This document shows, piece after piece, positions 16,708-25,417 of a stretch of DNA of 64,000 bases. Every line of letters starts with the position of its first letter. Positions within the stretch are counted from its first letter, which is position 1. The notes beneath the pieces were generated by a model, which saw only the letters and a program-made list of their open reading frames with translations, was not told where the DNA came from and ran no database searches. The translations under genes and the position numbers were made by a program. Source of the stretch: Paenibacillus polygoni (GTDB taxonomy: Bacteria; Bacillota; Bacilli; Paenibacillales; Paenibacillaceae); NCBI RefSeq assembly GCF_030263935.1, contig NZ_CP127162.1, forward strand, positions 696,001-760,000, written 5' to 3'.

Positions 16708-18354
16708 ATGAAGGCATCTATGAAACCAATTACAGAAGTTGCAGCAAAGCTAGGGCTGGATATGGATCAGCTTGAACTTTACGGAAAGTGGAAAGCAAAG
16801 TTATCCAAGGATGTATGGGAATCCATCTCACACCGCCCAGACGGAAAGCTTATTCTTGTGACTGCGATGAATCCAACGCCAGCAGGGGAGGGCAAGACGC
16901 TCACAACGATTGGACTCACACAAGGATTGAACCGAATTGGACGAAAAGCTGCTGCCGCACTGCGTGAGCCATCACTCGGACCATGCATGGGAATGAAAGG
17001 CGGAGCGACCGGCAGCGGAAAAGCACAGATTGTGCCGGCGGAGGACATTAATCTCCACTTTACAGGAGATATCCATGCAATTACAGCCGCCCATAATCTG
17101 CTCGCAGCACTCATCGATAACCATATTTTCCAAGGAAATGATCTCCGTCTTGACCCGGCTCGTATTGTCTGGAAACGGGCCCTTGATATGAATGATCGGC
17201 CGCTGCGTCAGATCGTCATTGGTATCGGTGATAACAACGGCACTGTGCGCGAAGATGGCTTCCTTATTTCGACGGCTTCGGAAGTAATGGCGGTGCTGTG
17301 TTTAGCTGAAGATATGGATGATTTAAGAGAGCGGCTGAGCAGGATCGTCGTGGCATACGATATGGACAAACGGCCAGTAACGGCGGGTGAGCTTCGGGCA
17401 GTAGACGCGATGTGTGCCCTGCTTAAAGATGCAATCCATCCAAACCTGGTACAGACAATTGAAGGCGACCCAGTGTTTGTTCACGGCGGGCCGTTTGCGA
17501 ATATTGCCCACGGATGCAGCAGCATACGGGCTACTCGTCATGCTCTCAAGCTTGCGGATTACGTCGTGACTGAAGCAGGATTTGGTGCGGATCTGGGCGC
17601 GGAAAAATTCATGGACATTAAGTGTCGTATGGGGAATCTGCAACCTTCAGCTGCGGTCATTGTCGCGACTGTACGTGCGTTAAAATACAATGGTGGTGTG
17701 CCCAAGCAGGAACTCCTCACGGAGAATGCCGAGGCGATACATACCGGATTCAGTAACTTACGCCGCCATGTGGAGAACATGCGTACTTTCGGTGTACCGG
17801 TAATCGTTGCAATTAACCGCTTTGCGGCAGATACAGAGGCAGAGCTGGCGCAGGTTATGGATCTCTGTGCAGAGCTTGGTATGAAGGCGATTGTCTCCGA
17901 TGCCTGGGAGCTTGGCGGGGAAGGCTGCCGCGAGTTGGCGCAGGAAGTGGCGGAGCTGGCTGACGGATCGGCAGCGGATACGTTCGAACTGCTTTATCCT
18001 GAGGACATGCCAATTACGGAGAAGATTGAGACGATCGTTACGCGAATTTACCGCGGAGCTGGAGTCAAATATCGTCCGGCTGCGAGGCGAGCATTGCAGG
18101 AATTGGAACGGCTAGGCGTGCATGACCTTCCTGTCTGCATGGCGAAGACACCATACTCGTTTACAGACCGTCCTGCCGTGCTTGGAGCGCCGGAACAGTT
18201 CACGATCGAGGTGCAGGATATCCGGTGGTCGGCCGGCGCAGGATTCGTTGTCGTTCTGACCGGGAAAGTAGTTACGATGCCGGGGCTGCCTGAAGAACCA
18301 GCAGCATGGCGCATAAGGCTGGATGAGGCGGGACATATCGAAGGTTTGTATTAA
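16708..18354 (+). CDS. fhs: Formate-tetrahydrofolate ligase
   Basis: 548 residues with the family's ATP-binding loop NPTPAGEGKTLTTIGL (P-loop about 57-64) and the later AAREPSLGP-like segment, here ALREPSLGPCMGMKGGATG. It joins formate to tetrahydrofolate with ATP to give 10-formyl-THF, feeding purine and one-carbon pathways. I take ATG 16708 because GGAGAGG precedes it, although the spacing is short; ATG 16720 is an alternative, and the open frame extends to 16660 without a ribosome site. It has its own transcript between two terminators. Its place beside pyruvate:ferredoxin oxidoreductase suggests linked anaerobic carbon metabolism, but no pyruvate-formate lyase is in view. Confidence 0.95.
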   Translation: MKASMKPITEVAAKLGLDMDQLELYGKWKAKLSKDVWESISHRPDGKLILVTAMNPTPAGEGKTLTTIGLTQGLNRIGRKAAAALREPSLGPCMGMKGGATGSGKAQIVPAEDINLHFTGDIHAITAAHNLLAALIDNHIFQGNDLRLDPARIVWKRALDMNDRPLRQIVIGIGDNNGTVREDGFLISTASEVMAVLCLAEDMDDLRERLSRIVVAYDMDKRPVTAGELRAVDAMCALLKDAIHPNLVQTIEGDPVFVHGGPFANIAHGCSSIRATRHALKLADYVVTEAGFGADLGAEKFMDIKCRMGNLQPSAAVIVATVRALKYNGGVPKQELLTENAEAIHTGFSNLRRHVENMRTFGVPVIVAINRFAADTEAELAQVMDLCAELGMKAIVSDAWELGGEGCRELAQEVAELADGSAADTFELLYPEDMPITEKIETIVTRIYRGAGVKYRPAARRALQELERLGVHDLPVCMAKTPYSFTDRPAVLGAPEQFTIEVQDIRWSAGAGFVVVLTGKVVTMPGLPEEPAAWRIRLDEAGHIEGLY

Positions 18355-18496
18355 TATATAGGCAGGGTTAGACAGCTGTCCTTCGTAAGTAACGATTTTG
18401 AATTTGAATAGATAATTTTGAATAAACGATTTTGGTAGACAGTTTAATGCTTTCTGCACACATTGGCATATAAAATGAGGTGTTTCATAGCAAAAC

Positions 18497-18556
18497 GGGG
18501 AAGGATGAATGGAGTTGGGATAAGCCAAGATCCATTCATTTCTTCCCCTATTTTTT
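18497..18556. terminator. Terminator between fhs and the convergent GNAT gene
   Basis: GGGGAAG-g-ATGAATGGA (18497-18513) pairs with TCCATTCAT-tt-CTTCCCC (18531-18548), followed by a T-run. The long stem can act from the plus side; on the minus side only a short A-rich flank is present. Confidence 0.8.
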
Positions 18557-18587
18557 ATAGCAACATATGACTTCAGTACACCCACGT

Positions 18588-19130
18588 TTATCTATTTGCA
18601 GTTTCTAACCATTCTTTTTTAAGTATCGCATACTGGAAGGTGTTTTCGTATTTAGGTGTTCCGTCTTCGTATTTGGTGAACGAAATGAATTCCAAGAAAC
18701 AGCCCTCTTTTCGCATACCTAATCTCTCACATAACTTCTGGGATCTATAGTTGTCGTCTTCCACGTAGGCATACACTCTTCTCGCTCCTTGTTGTTCGAA
18801 GAGATACTGTAATAAGGCTTTCGCGCTTTCACTTGCATACCCTTTACCCTCGTATTTCTGATTAAAATTCCATCCCACATTATAGGTGTCAGGTTCTTCT
18901 TTCATAGTGAATAACTCCCCGATCAGATCGCCGCCATCCTTCAGGCAGACAGCAATATAGGAGTCATCTTCACTCTTTTTATTAGCATTAGAGATGGCTT
19001 CTTCCCATGTTGAAATTTTATCGCCAAGGAAACAATTCACTCTGGGATTGGATAAATACTCAAGCATGCTCTCCGCATCTTTTTCAGAGAAATTTCTTAA
19101 TAATAGTCGGTCAGTTTCTATATTTTGCAT
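18588..19130 (-). CDS. GNAT acetyltransferase (RimJ/RimL type)
   Basis: A 180-residue GCN5-related N-acetyltransferase. It opens with the RimJ/L-like IETDRLLLRNFSEKDAESM and carries the acetyl-CoA motif region NFNQKYEGKGYASESAKALL (motif A) and LCERLGMRKEG (motif B). This subgroup often modifies ribosomal-protein N-termini or small amines; the substrate here is unknown. AAAGGAG lies upstream of ATG 19130. It converges on fhs, with a shared terminator between. Confidence 0.88.
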   Translation of the reverse strand: MQNIETDRLLLRNFSEKDAESMLEYLSNPRVNCFLGDKISTWEEAISNANKKSEDDSYIAVCLKDGGDLIGELFTMKEEPDTYNVGWNFNQKYEGKGYASESAKALLQYLFEQQGARRVYAYVEDDNYRSQKLCERLGMRKEGCFLEFISFTKYEDGTPKYENTFQYAILKKEWLETANR

Positions 19131-19439
19131 AAAAAGGCTCCTTTTGAAGTTGAATATATCAATTATAATACTACTATTGATCCAATTGTGATGCCCGTAC
19201 TATTTACCTCCTATGAGTGTGTTTTTATATGATTTTCGATAAGGGTAAATAACATGCGATCTTTAACATATTAATTCATTTTGACTGTCTTGGACTTACG
19301 GCATACTTGGTAATATTGGATGGAAAGCCTCTGTTACATTCCTGAAAAGAAGTAACATAAACCCCGCTTCTAGCGAAGGGGAGGTATATCGTTTATACTG
19401 ATAAAACCAATTTAGTTCTTAGGAGATGTTTGACGAACC
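19131..19439. other. Intergenic region between divergent genes
   Basis: Holds the promoters of the GNAT gene (-) and the DUF4317 gene (+). A bulged inverted repeat CCCCGCTTC/GAAGGGG lies at 19362-19381. No gene is apparent. Confidence 0.35.
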
Positions 19440-20606
19440 ATGAACAAGAAAGAAGTCGCGCACATACGTAAGCAGTTTAAGATGGACCATGATTTACTGA
19501 ATATTTACGATATTCTTAACGTGTACATTATGAAGGAAACAAACGAAGTATATCACTGGGAGCGGAATCCTTTTGAATTAGTCGAGCGAGAGAAACAGGA
19601 GCTGCACATGGGTAATTTTAAAAAACTGCTCACTGGTGAATTAGATCAGAAGTTGTTCGAACTTAAATTTCAAGAAGAAGCAGAGGAACCAGCGCAGGTG
19701 CTGTTACACCAAGCTTTAGTAACAGGTGATCCCGAAGAATGGCAGGACCTTATGCTCCTGCTCGTAGATAAAATGTTGGTCGATGCCAAATATGAACGGG
19801 ATACCGTAATTACGTTCGTGCGTGGACAGTACTACTTGCCGACCAAAGCCAGAAATGAAGAAGCTGAGGAGAGCGGGAAAGACGAGGTGTTCGCACATCC
19901 GTTCATCCTATGCAGTGTGAATTCTACGGAGAAGCAGAAGAAAACACTCTTATTTGACTATGTGGAGAGAGAATATAAGTACAATGTGAATGTAGATCCG
20001 ATTATCAAGCTCAGTTCGCCGGAGCAAGGGTTCTTTTATCCTAGCGTGACAGACAATTACTCCGATGTGAACCGTATTTTGTACTGTACGGGGAAATCGA
20101 ACTTTCCAGATCCGCATTTCATCGAACAGGTCTTAACTGCCGAAAGGTCAGTGACGGCGCTGGAAGAGAGAGCGATCTTCGAGGACATCGTGAAGGAAGT
20201 AGCGGGTGAAGAACTTGATGCTTCTACCATCGCACAAGTATACGAAGAGATTCAGTATGTGATTGAAACGAACGAGGAAGAGGAAGAACCACCGAAGCTG
20301 GATTATAAAGATTTAGAACGTGTCCTGACGGTAAGCGGCGTAGAGGACGTAACACCGGAGAAAGTGGAGCGGGCATTTGAAACAATTATTGATGATAGGA
20401 ACTATGAGCTGAAAGCGAGCAGCGTTATGCCGAAATATACCACAAAATCGATTAAAATCGATACCAAGGTAGCCACGATTTCGGTGAGCCCGCAGGATTT
20501 AAAGTATGTGAAACAGGTGAATTTCCAAGGGAAACGATGCATCATGATTGAGGTCGATGAAGATGTCGTGATCGAAGGATTCACGCTTAGTACGGAGACG
20601 TTGTAG
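19440..20606 (+). CDS. DUF4317 family protein
   Basis: A 388-residue soluble, acidic protein that matches the DUF4317 family as I remember it: N-terminal NKKEVAHIRKQFKMDHDLLNIYDI followed by the FLLCSV-like segment, here HPFILCSVNSTEKQKKTLLFDY, and the YSDVNRILYCTGKSNFPDPHFI region. The function is unknown. There are no membrane segments. AGGAGAT lies about ten bases before ATG 19440. It is monocistronic, followed by a strong terminator. Its Glu-rich linker near residues 278-285 is notable. Confidence 0.85.
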   Translation: MNKKEVAHIRKQFKMDHDLLNIYDILNVYIMKETNEVYHWERNPFELVEREKQELHMGNFKKLLTGELDQKLFELKFQEEAEEPAQVLLHQALVTGDPEEWQDLMLLLVDKMLVDAKYERDTVITFVRGQYYLPTKARNEEAEESGKDEVFAHPFILCSVNSTEKQKKTLLFDYVEREYKYNVNVDPIIKLSSPEQGFFYPSVTDNYSDVNRILYCTGKSNFPDPHFIEQVLTAERSVTALEERAIFEDIVKEVAGEELDASTIAQVYEEIQYVIETNEEEEEPPKLDYKDLERVLTVSGVEDVTPEKVERAFETIIDDRNYELKASSVMPKYTTKSIKIDTKVATISVSPQDLKYVKQVNFQGKRCIMIEVDEDVVIEGFTLSTETL

Positions 20607-20684
20607 ATTAGTTTTTTATGTCAGATGTAAAGTTAACAGCATGAATAATTCCAAAGCGATGCTTTAAATAAATTTTTTAAAAAT

Positions 20685-20720
20685 AAAACGGAGCTCCCTC
20701 ACGAGGTTGCTCCGTTTTTT
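20685..20720 (+). terminator. Terminator after the DUF4317 gene
   Basis: AAAACGGAGC (20687-20696) pairs with GCTCCGTTTT (20709-20718), followed by more T. Confidence 0.88.
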
Positions 20721-20806
20721 CGTCTATATTCTGAAGGGAATATTAAGGAGGAAGATTATGTTAGAATAAAAATCATCAAATCGCAATTATTTGGAGGTAA
20801 TCTCTC

Positions 20807-21322
20807 TTGATCATTCAACTAGGTAATTTCGAAGTGAATTCTGGGCAACTGGTTGTTGCTGACCCTTGTTATGAACTAGATACCAATACCGTTATCATGG
20901 GTGTGTTAGAGCTTGCTGCGAATGGTACTTGGAACACGGAAGTAGAGAAGGTGGAAATTCCAGATTGGGGTGAAGCTAATGCTAAACTGACGGCTTATCA
21001 TCAATCGGTTGCTGAACAGGGAACATTCTTGGAGTGGATCAAGTGTCCCTTTGTGGTTGGGGTGGATAGCGGACAGGCTGGGATTTTTGATAGTAACCAT
21101 TACCGAATTCCTGATGTGGCTAATCACAGCGGTAATGCTGATACAGATAGCGAATGGTATTTAGCCTGTTGTGATATCACCGACAATGGGGAAGAAGCGG
21201 GTGTTCTGACGGGTGGCGTTGTATCTCGTACCGGTATGGGTGATGGTGCTTACGGTGTGTATAAAGCAGTTAATGGGCAGAGTCAGGTAGTTGGTGTGAA
21301 GATTGTGTTTATTAGGAATTAA
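20807..21322 (+). CDS. DUF4241-like protein
   Basis: 171 residues beginning at TTG 20807, with GGAGG (20793-20797) ideally placed. The signature VDSGQAGIFDSNHYR followed by GMGDGAYGVYKA matches DUF4241, a family of uncharacterised proteins often found beside bacterial toxin or immunity genes. The opening VNSGQLVVADPCYEL describes a beta-rich domain. It may be an orphan immunity protein, given the Imm7 and toxin genes that follow, but this is guilt by association. A hairpin element (21339-21403) lies directly after it. Confidence 0.75.
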   Translation: MIIQLGNFEVNSGQLVVADPCYELDTNTVIMGVLELAANGTWNTEVEKVEIPDWGEANAKLTAYHQSVAEQGTFLEWIKCPFVVGVDSGQAGIFDSNHYRIPDVANHSGNADTDSEWYLACCDITDNGEEAGVLTGGVVSRTGMGDGAYGVYKAVNGQSQVVGVKIVFIRN

Positions 21323-21338
21323 CTCTCTACTAATAAGA

Positions 21339-21403
21339 CTAAATAAAAAACAAGCGCAAACGGCCATGGAAGGGTATCCTTGTATGGCCGTTTTATTAGG
21401 ATA
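21339..21403 (+). repeat. Hairpin terminator repeat, copy 1 (left of Imm7)
   Basis: About 65 bases, nearly the same as 22024-22090. The stem AAACGGCCAT/ATGGCCGTTT (21358-21393) has an inner AAGG/CCTT extension and ends in TTTTA. The two copies lie in direct orientation on either side of the Imm7 gene. Confidence 0.7.
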
Positions 21404-21486
21404 CACGACAATAAGTGCAACCCATGACTGCCAATCTGTAGAAGGAAAAGATATCTATTTTAATGAAGGGCTAGAGAGGTGAAAAT

Positions 21487-21903
21487 ATGTACCAATATCA
21501 TGGTTGGGCAGTCATATTAGAAAGTACTGGTGACGAGGTAAGTAATGAAAAAGAAATAAAGATTGTTGAAGCAATTAAAAAGTACATTGAAGATTTGCAG
21601 CTGAATGTAGATGTATTAGATATGAAGGCGGTAAATGGACAATATCATCTTTGGATGACGGGATTATGGAATCGTGAGCCTTCATTAAAATTTAGCCCTG
21701 TAGAAATAATGAAGGATATAGGGATTATTGCACCTGGCTCATATGGAATGCTCTATGTATTTAATGATGAGCATCCAAAACATTTTAATGAGTTTAGAGT
21801 ATATGCTCTTGCAAGGGGGAACGTGGAAGAGAAAGGTGACCCATTTTTGTCACCACTAATACCCGTTGTAACTGATGACATTGAAGCAGCTGACACGGAG
21901 TAA
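21487..21903 (+). CDS. Immunity protein, Imm7 family
   Basis: 138 residues with the Imm7 pattern: YQYHGWAVILEST at the start, DVLDMKAVNGQYHLWMTG in the middle, and APGSYGMLYVFNDEH, FRVYALARGNVE and GDPFLSPLIPVV at the end. Imm7 proteins neutralise nuclease toxins of polymorphic toxin systems. AGAGAGGTG precedes ATG 21487. The matching toxin is not next to it, so it is an orphan that may protect against foreign toxins. It sits between two copies of a hairpin repeat. Confidence 0.82.
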   Translation: MYQYHGWAVILESTGDEVSNEKEIKIVEAIKKYIEDLQLNVDVLDMKAVNGQYHLWMTGLWNREPSLKFSPVEIMKDIGIIAPGSYGMLYVFNDEHPKHFNEFRVYALARGNVEEKGDPFLSPLIPVVTDDIEAADTE

Positions 21904-22023
21904 CACGAGAAACTGCAAGATGCCCTCCACCTCGTTATCATCAGACCCTAATAATATTTAGAATGGAAAACAGCTTACGAATCTTTTGAGTACGAGGTGT
22001 CATCCTTGGCTTGACTCTGCCAA

Positions 22024-22090
22024 CTGAATAAAAAGCAAGCGCAAACGGCTATGAAAGGGGAATCCTTTTATGGCCGTTTAGTTAGGTATA
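22024..22090 (+). repeat. Hairpin terminator repeat, copy 2 (right of Imm7)
   Basis: Second copy of the element at 21339-21403. The stem is AAACGGCTAT/ATGGCCGTTT (22043-22079) with one G-T pair. The inner AAAGG/CCTTT pairing is kept although bases differ from copy 1. The rest of the interval 21904-22290 holds no gene that I can support. Confidence 0.7.
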
Positions 22091-22290
22091 TATCATACTG
22101 AGAAATCGTGGTGCCACTATAATAAGCAGTATAGGGCTACTTAGCTCTTCAGAACTATTATTGAAATAAAAAGTCTGAATCTTTCAGAATCTCCTCTTCA
22201 ATTCCATCAATATGAAGGACTCCGGAATCTTTCGCTGATTCCATATTATGGATAAAATATAGAATTAATGAAATGTTGGAGAGGATGCGG

Positions 22291-23304
22291 ATGTCTAGAA
22301 TACTTGTTCCGCCTGAGGTGCTGATCCGAGTTTCGGATGAAGCTGCAAGGGCTGCGGAAGAACTAGAAACGATCAAAAGCTTTTTGGACCAACAGATTAG
22401 GGGCTTGATGGCATCCTGGGATGGGACGGCAAGTGCCCGATTTTTCGTGGATTTTCAGCGAATCAACTTCGAAATGAATAAAACAATTGAACAACTTAGA
22501 ATCATTAGCCAGGATTTGAAAAGCATTGCCCTCCGATTTATTCAGGCAGATGAAAGCATAGAACATTGGAATACAGCATCTGCTGCAAGCAACAACACCG
22601 AAGTAAACACGTTTCAGGATCATGCAGAGGATTTTTGGCAGGGGTTTCAGTCTGGAGCAAAGTCTATAGGGAGTTCGTTGATAGATACAGCTACATCTTT
22701 GGTTGAAGACCCACTTAGCACAGTGGGAGATATGGCCTATAATGCAACCATTGGAACCGCAGAAGAAATCATCGATACTGCGGTTTGGGGAGGCAAAATG
22801 ATCTTCGATGCAGACACGCGGGAGAAGTTCGCCGAAGATGTTGAAGATTCGGGCGGTACATCCAACTATTTGGGACAACAGGCTGCCGTTTTTCTGGCTG
22901 GCTTGACCACGCGACGGATTGGCCTCAAGGCTCATCCTAATTTCAAGCATGATTCGGGTGGAGATGGAGGGAAGAGTACTGGGGGGATGATGGGTACTGG
23001 TGTTAGTCATGAAACCATTATTAACTCAGCAACACAGGCTAAAAAAGGTGGAGAGACTGTTGTAGGACATGCTCTTCAAAAACATGCAGGGAGAAATCCT
23101 GAAATTTGGGGTAAAGTTAAGGGTGGTTCAGACCAAATTAATCAGACAGCAAAGAAGCATTTGGAGGGAATTATTAATGCTCCGGGGGATTTTGTTAAAG
23201 TTACAAACGATAGGGGAATCACATTCCTAGAAAAGAAATTACCTGATGGTCGGGGAGTAAGACTAAATAAAGACGGAACATTTAAGGGCTTTATTGACCA
23301 ATAG
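22291..23304 (+). CDS. WXG-type secreted polymorphic toxin, probable nuclease
   Basis: 337 residues. The N-terminal 90 or so form a helical hairpin with W43-D-G in the turn (ASWDGTASARFF), the WXG100 mark of type VII (Yuk/Ess) secretion substrates. A middle region of Gly/Ala/Thr-rich segments (about 100-230) follows. The C-terminal about 80 residues start HALQKHAGR (His260) and end LPDGRGVRLNKDGTFKGFI, resembling the small RNase toxin domains of the Barnase/EndoU/Colicin type fold; the exact family is not certain. I start at ATG 22291, six bases after GGAGAGG. The neighbour 15 bases downstream is the probable immunity gene. No type VII machinery is in the window. Confidence 0.8.
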   Translation: MSRILVPPEVLIRVSDEAARAAEELETIKSFLDQQIRGLMASWDGTASARFFVDFQRINFEMNKTIEQLRIISQDLKSIALRFIQADESIEHWNTASAASNNTEVNTFQDHAEDFWQGFQSGAKSIGSSLIDTATSLVEDPLSTVGDMAYNATIGTAEEIIDTAVWGGKMIFDADTREKFAEDVEDSGGTSNYLGQQAAVFLAGLTTRRIGLKAHPNFKHDSGGDGGKSTGGMMGTGVSHETIINSATQAKKGGETVVGHALQKHAGRNPEIWGKVKGGSDQINQTAKKHLEGIINAPGDFVKVTNDRGITFLEKKLPDGRGVRLNKDGTFKGFIDQ

Positions 23305-23318
23305 AGGGAGTGGTTCGT

Positions 23319-23816
23319 TTGGAAAACGTTGAAATTATACTAGAGGACTTCCGAAAAGATGAGTTAGATAAGTTAATTTCTGATGAACTTAATATTGACT
23401 TAGTGGAGGTGAAGTCCTCCCATTTCTTTGACAACAAAAGTGGAGCAGATATTGAATTTCATCAAATCAAAAGTTTCAAGGACGTACTTTCACCAATTGG
23501 AACGGGAAATGTTTTTCTGAAACAAATGGAAATAGGATGTAGTTTAAAAGATGTGCTGATAATATTTTCCTTTGATGAAGAAATTGGAGATATTACATTT
23601 AATTTTTCCGAGAATGAGCTATACGAGGGCAAGAGTTCAGATGTAAGGCTGAACGTCAAAAAAATATTAGAAACTCTAGTAGATCTAAAAGATAAATTCA
23701 ATATTCCAAATATCAGGATCGGTTTTGAGCCTGCATCTGACGATGATACTTGCTTAGTGAAAATTGGTCAGGAAGTAGTTGATTTTGAGAGTGCCGTAGA
23801 ACGTATTTTGAGCTAA
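23319..23816 (+). CDS. Probable cognate immunity protein
   Basis: 165 residues, acidic, soluble, no known family that I recognise. Opening at TTG 23319 gives MENVEIILEDFRKDEL with GAGGGAG (23304-23310) at good distance; a GTG at 23310 lies inside that ribosome site and is less likely. It contains two tandem beta-rich halves with FDEEIGDITFNF and IRIGFEPASDDDTC. It follows the toxin gene directly on the same strand, the standard toxin-immunity order, and its acidity would suit binding a basic RNase domain. The assignment rests on position only. Confidence 0.65.
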   Translation: MENVEIILEDFRKDELDKLISDELNIDLVEVKSSHFFDNKSGADIEFHQIKSFKDVLSPIGTGNVFLKQMEIGCSLKDVLIIFSFDEEIGDITFNFSENELYEGKSSDVRLNVKKILETLVDLKDKFNIPNIRIGFEPASDDDTCLVKIGQEVVDFESAVERILS

Positions 23817-23956
23817 TACCCGAGACCTTGAAGGACATACACACCCTATTATGATTCTTTTATTGGTGGGGCTACCCAGTGCCGACTGAACCCATCATTC
23901 AACCTATAATGCATTTAGAGAAGTACTTGATATCCATATCATGATGATAAACTTTC

Positions 23957-24001
23957 AAAGGCTTATTCCAACTTATAATGAGTAAAGAATAAGCTTTTTT
24001 G
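23957..24001 (+). terminator. Terminator after the toxin-immunity pair
   Basis: GCTTATTC (23961-23968) pairs with GAATAAGC (23987-23994), followed by TTTTTT. The remaining intergenic bases 24002-24156 contain only the promoter listed next. Confidence 0.8.
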
Positions 24002-24094
24002 CATTGTTAATAAAAAAATCAATGTCCACCCGATTTCAGCCTCTAAAAAAGTTTACAAAAGTTCACTAATTTATAAAATGGGTGGAAAATTTAA

Positions 24095-24103
24095 TGTTAT
24101 AAT
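24095..24103 (+). promoter_or_regulatory. Extended -10 promoter of khtU
   Basis: TGTTATAAT is a perfect extended -10 (TGNTATAAT). No clear -35 is needed. The start would lie near 24110, about 47 bases before the khtU start codon. Confidence 0.5.
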
Positions 24104-24156
24104 GGAAGTTGGTCTGCTGAACATGAACATGATACATAGGAGGGAGATGAAGTTGT

Positions 24157-25389
24157 ATGGACCATATGATTTTCGAAGTTGGAACCGCTTTATTACTTAT
24201 TGCGATCTTTTCACTGATTGCAGGTAAATTCAAGTTTTCAATCATACCCTTTTTAATTGTGTTAGGGATGATCGTTGGGCCGCACGCCCCGACACTAGGG
24301 TTGATTGATTTGACCTTCATTGAAAGTAATGAAGTGATCGCCTTTTTAGGTCGGATCGGGGTTCTGTTTTTATTATTTTATATAGGACTCGAGTTCTCCG
24401 TATCTAAATTAATTAAATCAGGCCGCAATATTGTGTTTGGTGGAACGGTCTATGTTCTGATCAATTTTATTATCGGTTTAGCTTATGGTTTCATGGTGAG
24501 CTTCCCGTTATATGAAACGTTAATTATTGCAGGGATGTTATCTGTATCCTCTACGGCCATTGTGGCAAAAGTACTCGTCGATTTCAGACGGACGGGTAAC
24601 TCTGAGACAGAGCTTATCCTGGGTATGATTTTGTTTGATGATTTGTTCCTCGCTGTTTTCCTATCCGTGATGTCTGGTCTACTCCTAGGGGGAGCAACGT
24701 CTATTGGTGGTATTCTGCTATCTGTAGCACTCTCAATGGGGTATATGTTACTATTCTTCGTCATTGCAAGAAAAGGAACGCCTTTGCTAAATAAGCTGCT
24801 TAATATTACATCCAATGAAATATTCATTATCGTTGTATTCTCACTTTTGTTCTTTATCGCTGGTTTTTCCGAGACTCTGCATGTAGCAGAAGCGATCGGG
24901 GCTTTATTATTTGGGTTAGCTCTATCGGAAACAACCCACAGTAAGAGGATCGAACAGCTCGTGGTTCCGTTCCGAGATTTCTTTGGTGCCATCTTCTTCT
25001 TCAGCTTTGGTCTAAGTATTGACCCGTTAACACTGGGTGATGCGGCATGGATCGCCATTGGGGCTGTTGTGTTAACAATGATAGGGAATATTCTAGCAGG
25101 AATGATCGCTGGACGAAAAGCGGGACTATCTCATAAAGCTTCGACCAATATTGGTCTTACGGTGATGGCTCGGGGAGAGTTCACGATCATAGTAGCTAAT
25201 TTAGGGATATCAGCTGGTTTGTTACCGATTTTAAAACCATTTTCGGCACTATATGTGTTAATATTGGCTATTCTTGGTCCACTACTAGCGAAAGAATCAA
25301 AACATATCTATAATGGCTTAAATAAACTGTTTAGATGGAACCAAGTAAAGGAAAAACCGAAAGAGGAAAAATGGAACGAATCCATCTGA
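24157..25389 (+). CDS. khtU: K+/H+ antiporter, CPA2 family (KhtU-like)
   Basis: A 410-residue polytopic protein of the monovalent cation:proton antiporter-2 family, about 11-13 helices. The conserved acidic pair in the ion-binding helix is seen in LGMILFDDLFLAVF, and the family's GLEFSVSKLIKSGRN follows helix 3. The next gene encodes a KhtT-like regulatory subunit 28 bases downstream. In Bacillus subtilis KhtT and KhtU form a K+ efflux antiporter inhibited by KhtT and relieved by alkaline pH and c-di-AMP. The khtS gene of that operon is absent and the order of T and U is reversed. GGAGGGAG precedes ATG 24157. Confidence 0.85.
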   Translation: MDHMIFEVGTALLLIAIFSLIAGKFKFSIIPFLIVLGMIVGPHAPTLGLIDLTFIESNEVIAFLGRIGVLFLLFYIGLEFSVSKLIKSGRNIVFGGTVYVLINFIIGLAYGFMVSFPLYETLIIAGMLSVSSTAIVAKVLVDFRRTGNSETELILGMILFDDLFLAVFLSVMSGLLLGGATSIGGILLSVALSMGYMLLFFVIARKGTPLLNKLLNITSNEIFIIVVFSLLFFIAGFSETLHVAEAIGALLFGLALSETTHSKRIEQLVVPFRDFFGAIFFFSFGLSIDPLTLGDAAWIAIGAVVLTMIGNILAGMIAGRKAGLSHKASTNIGLTVMARGEFTIIVANLGISAGLLPILKPFSALYVLILAILGPLLAKESKHIYNGLNKLFRWNQVKEKPKEEKWNESI

Positions 25390-25417
25390 TCTTTTTAAAT
25401 AATGGAGGTATATAAAT

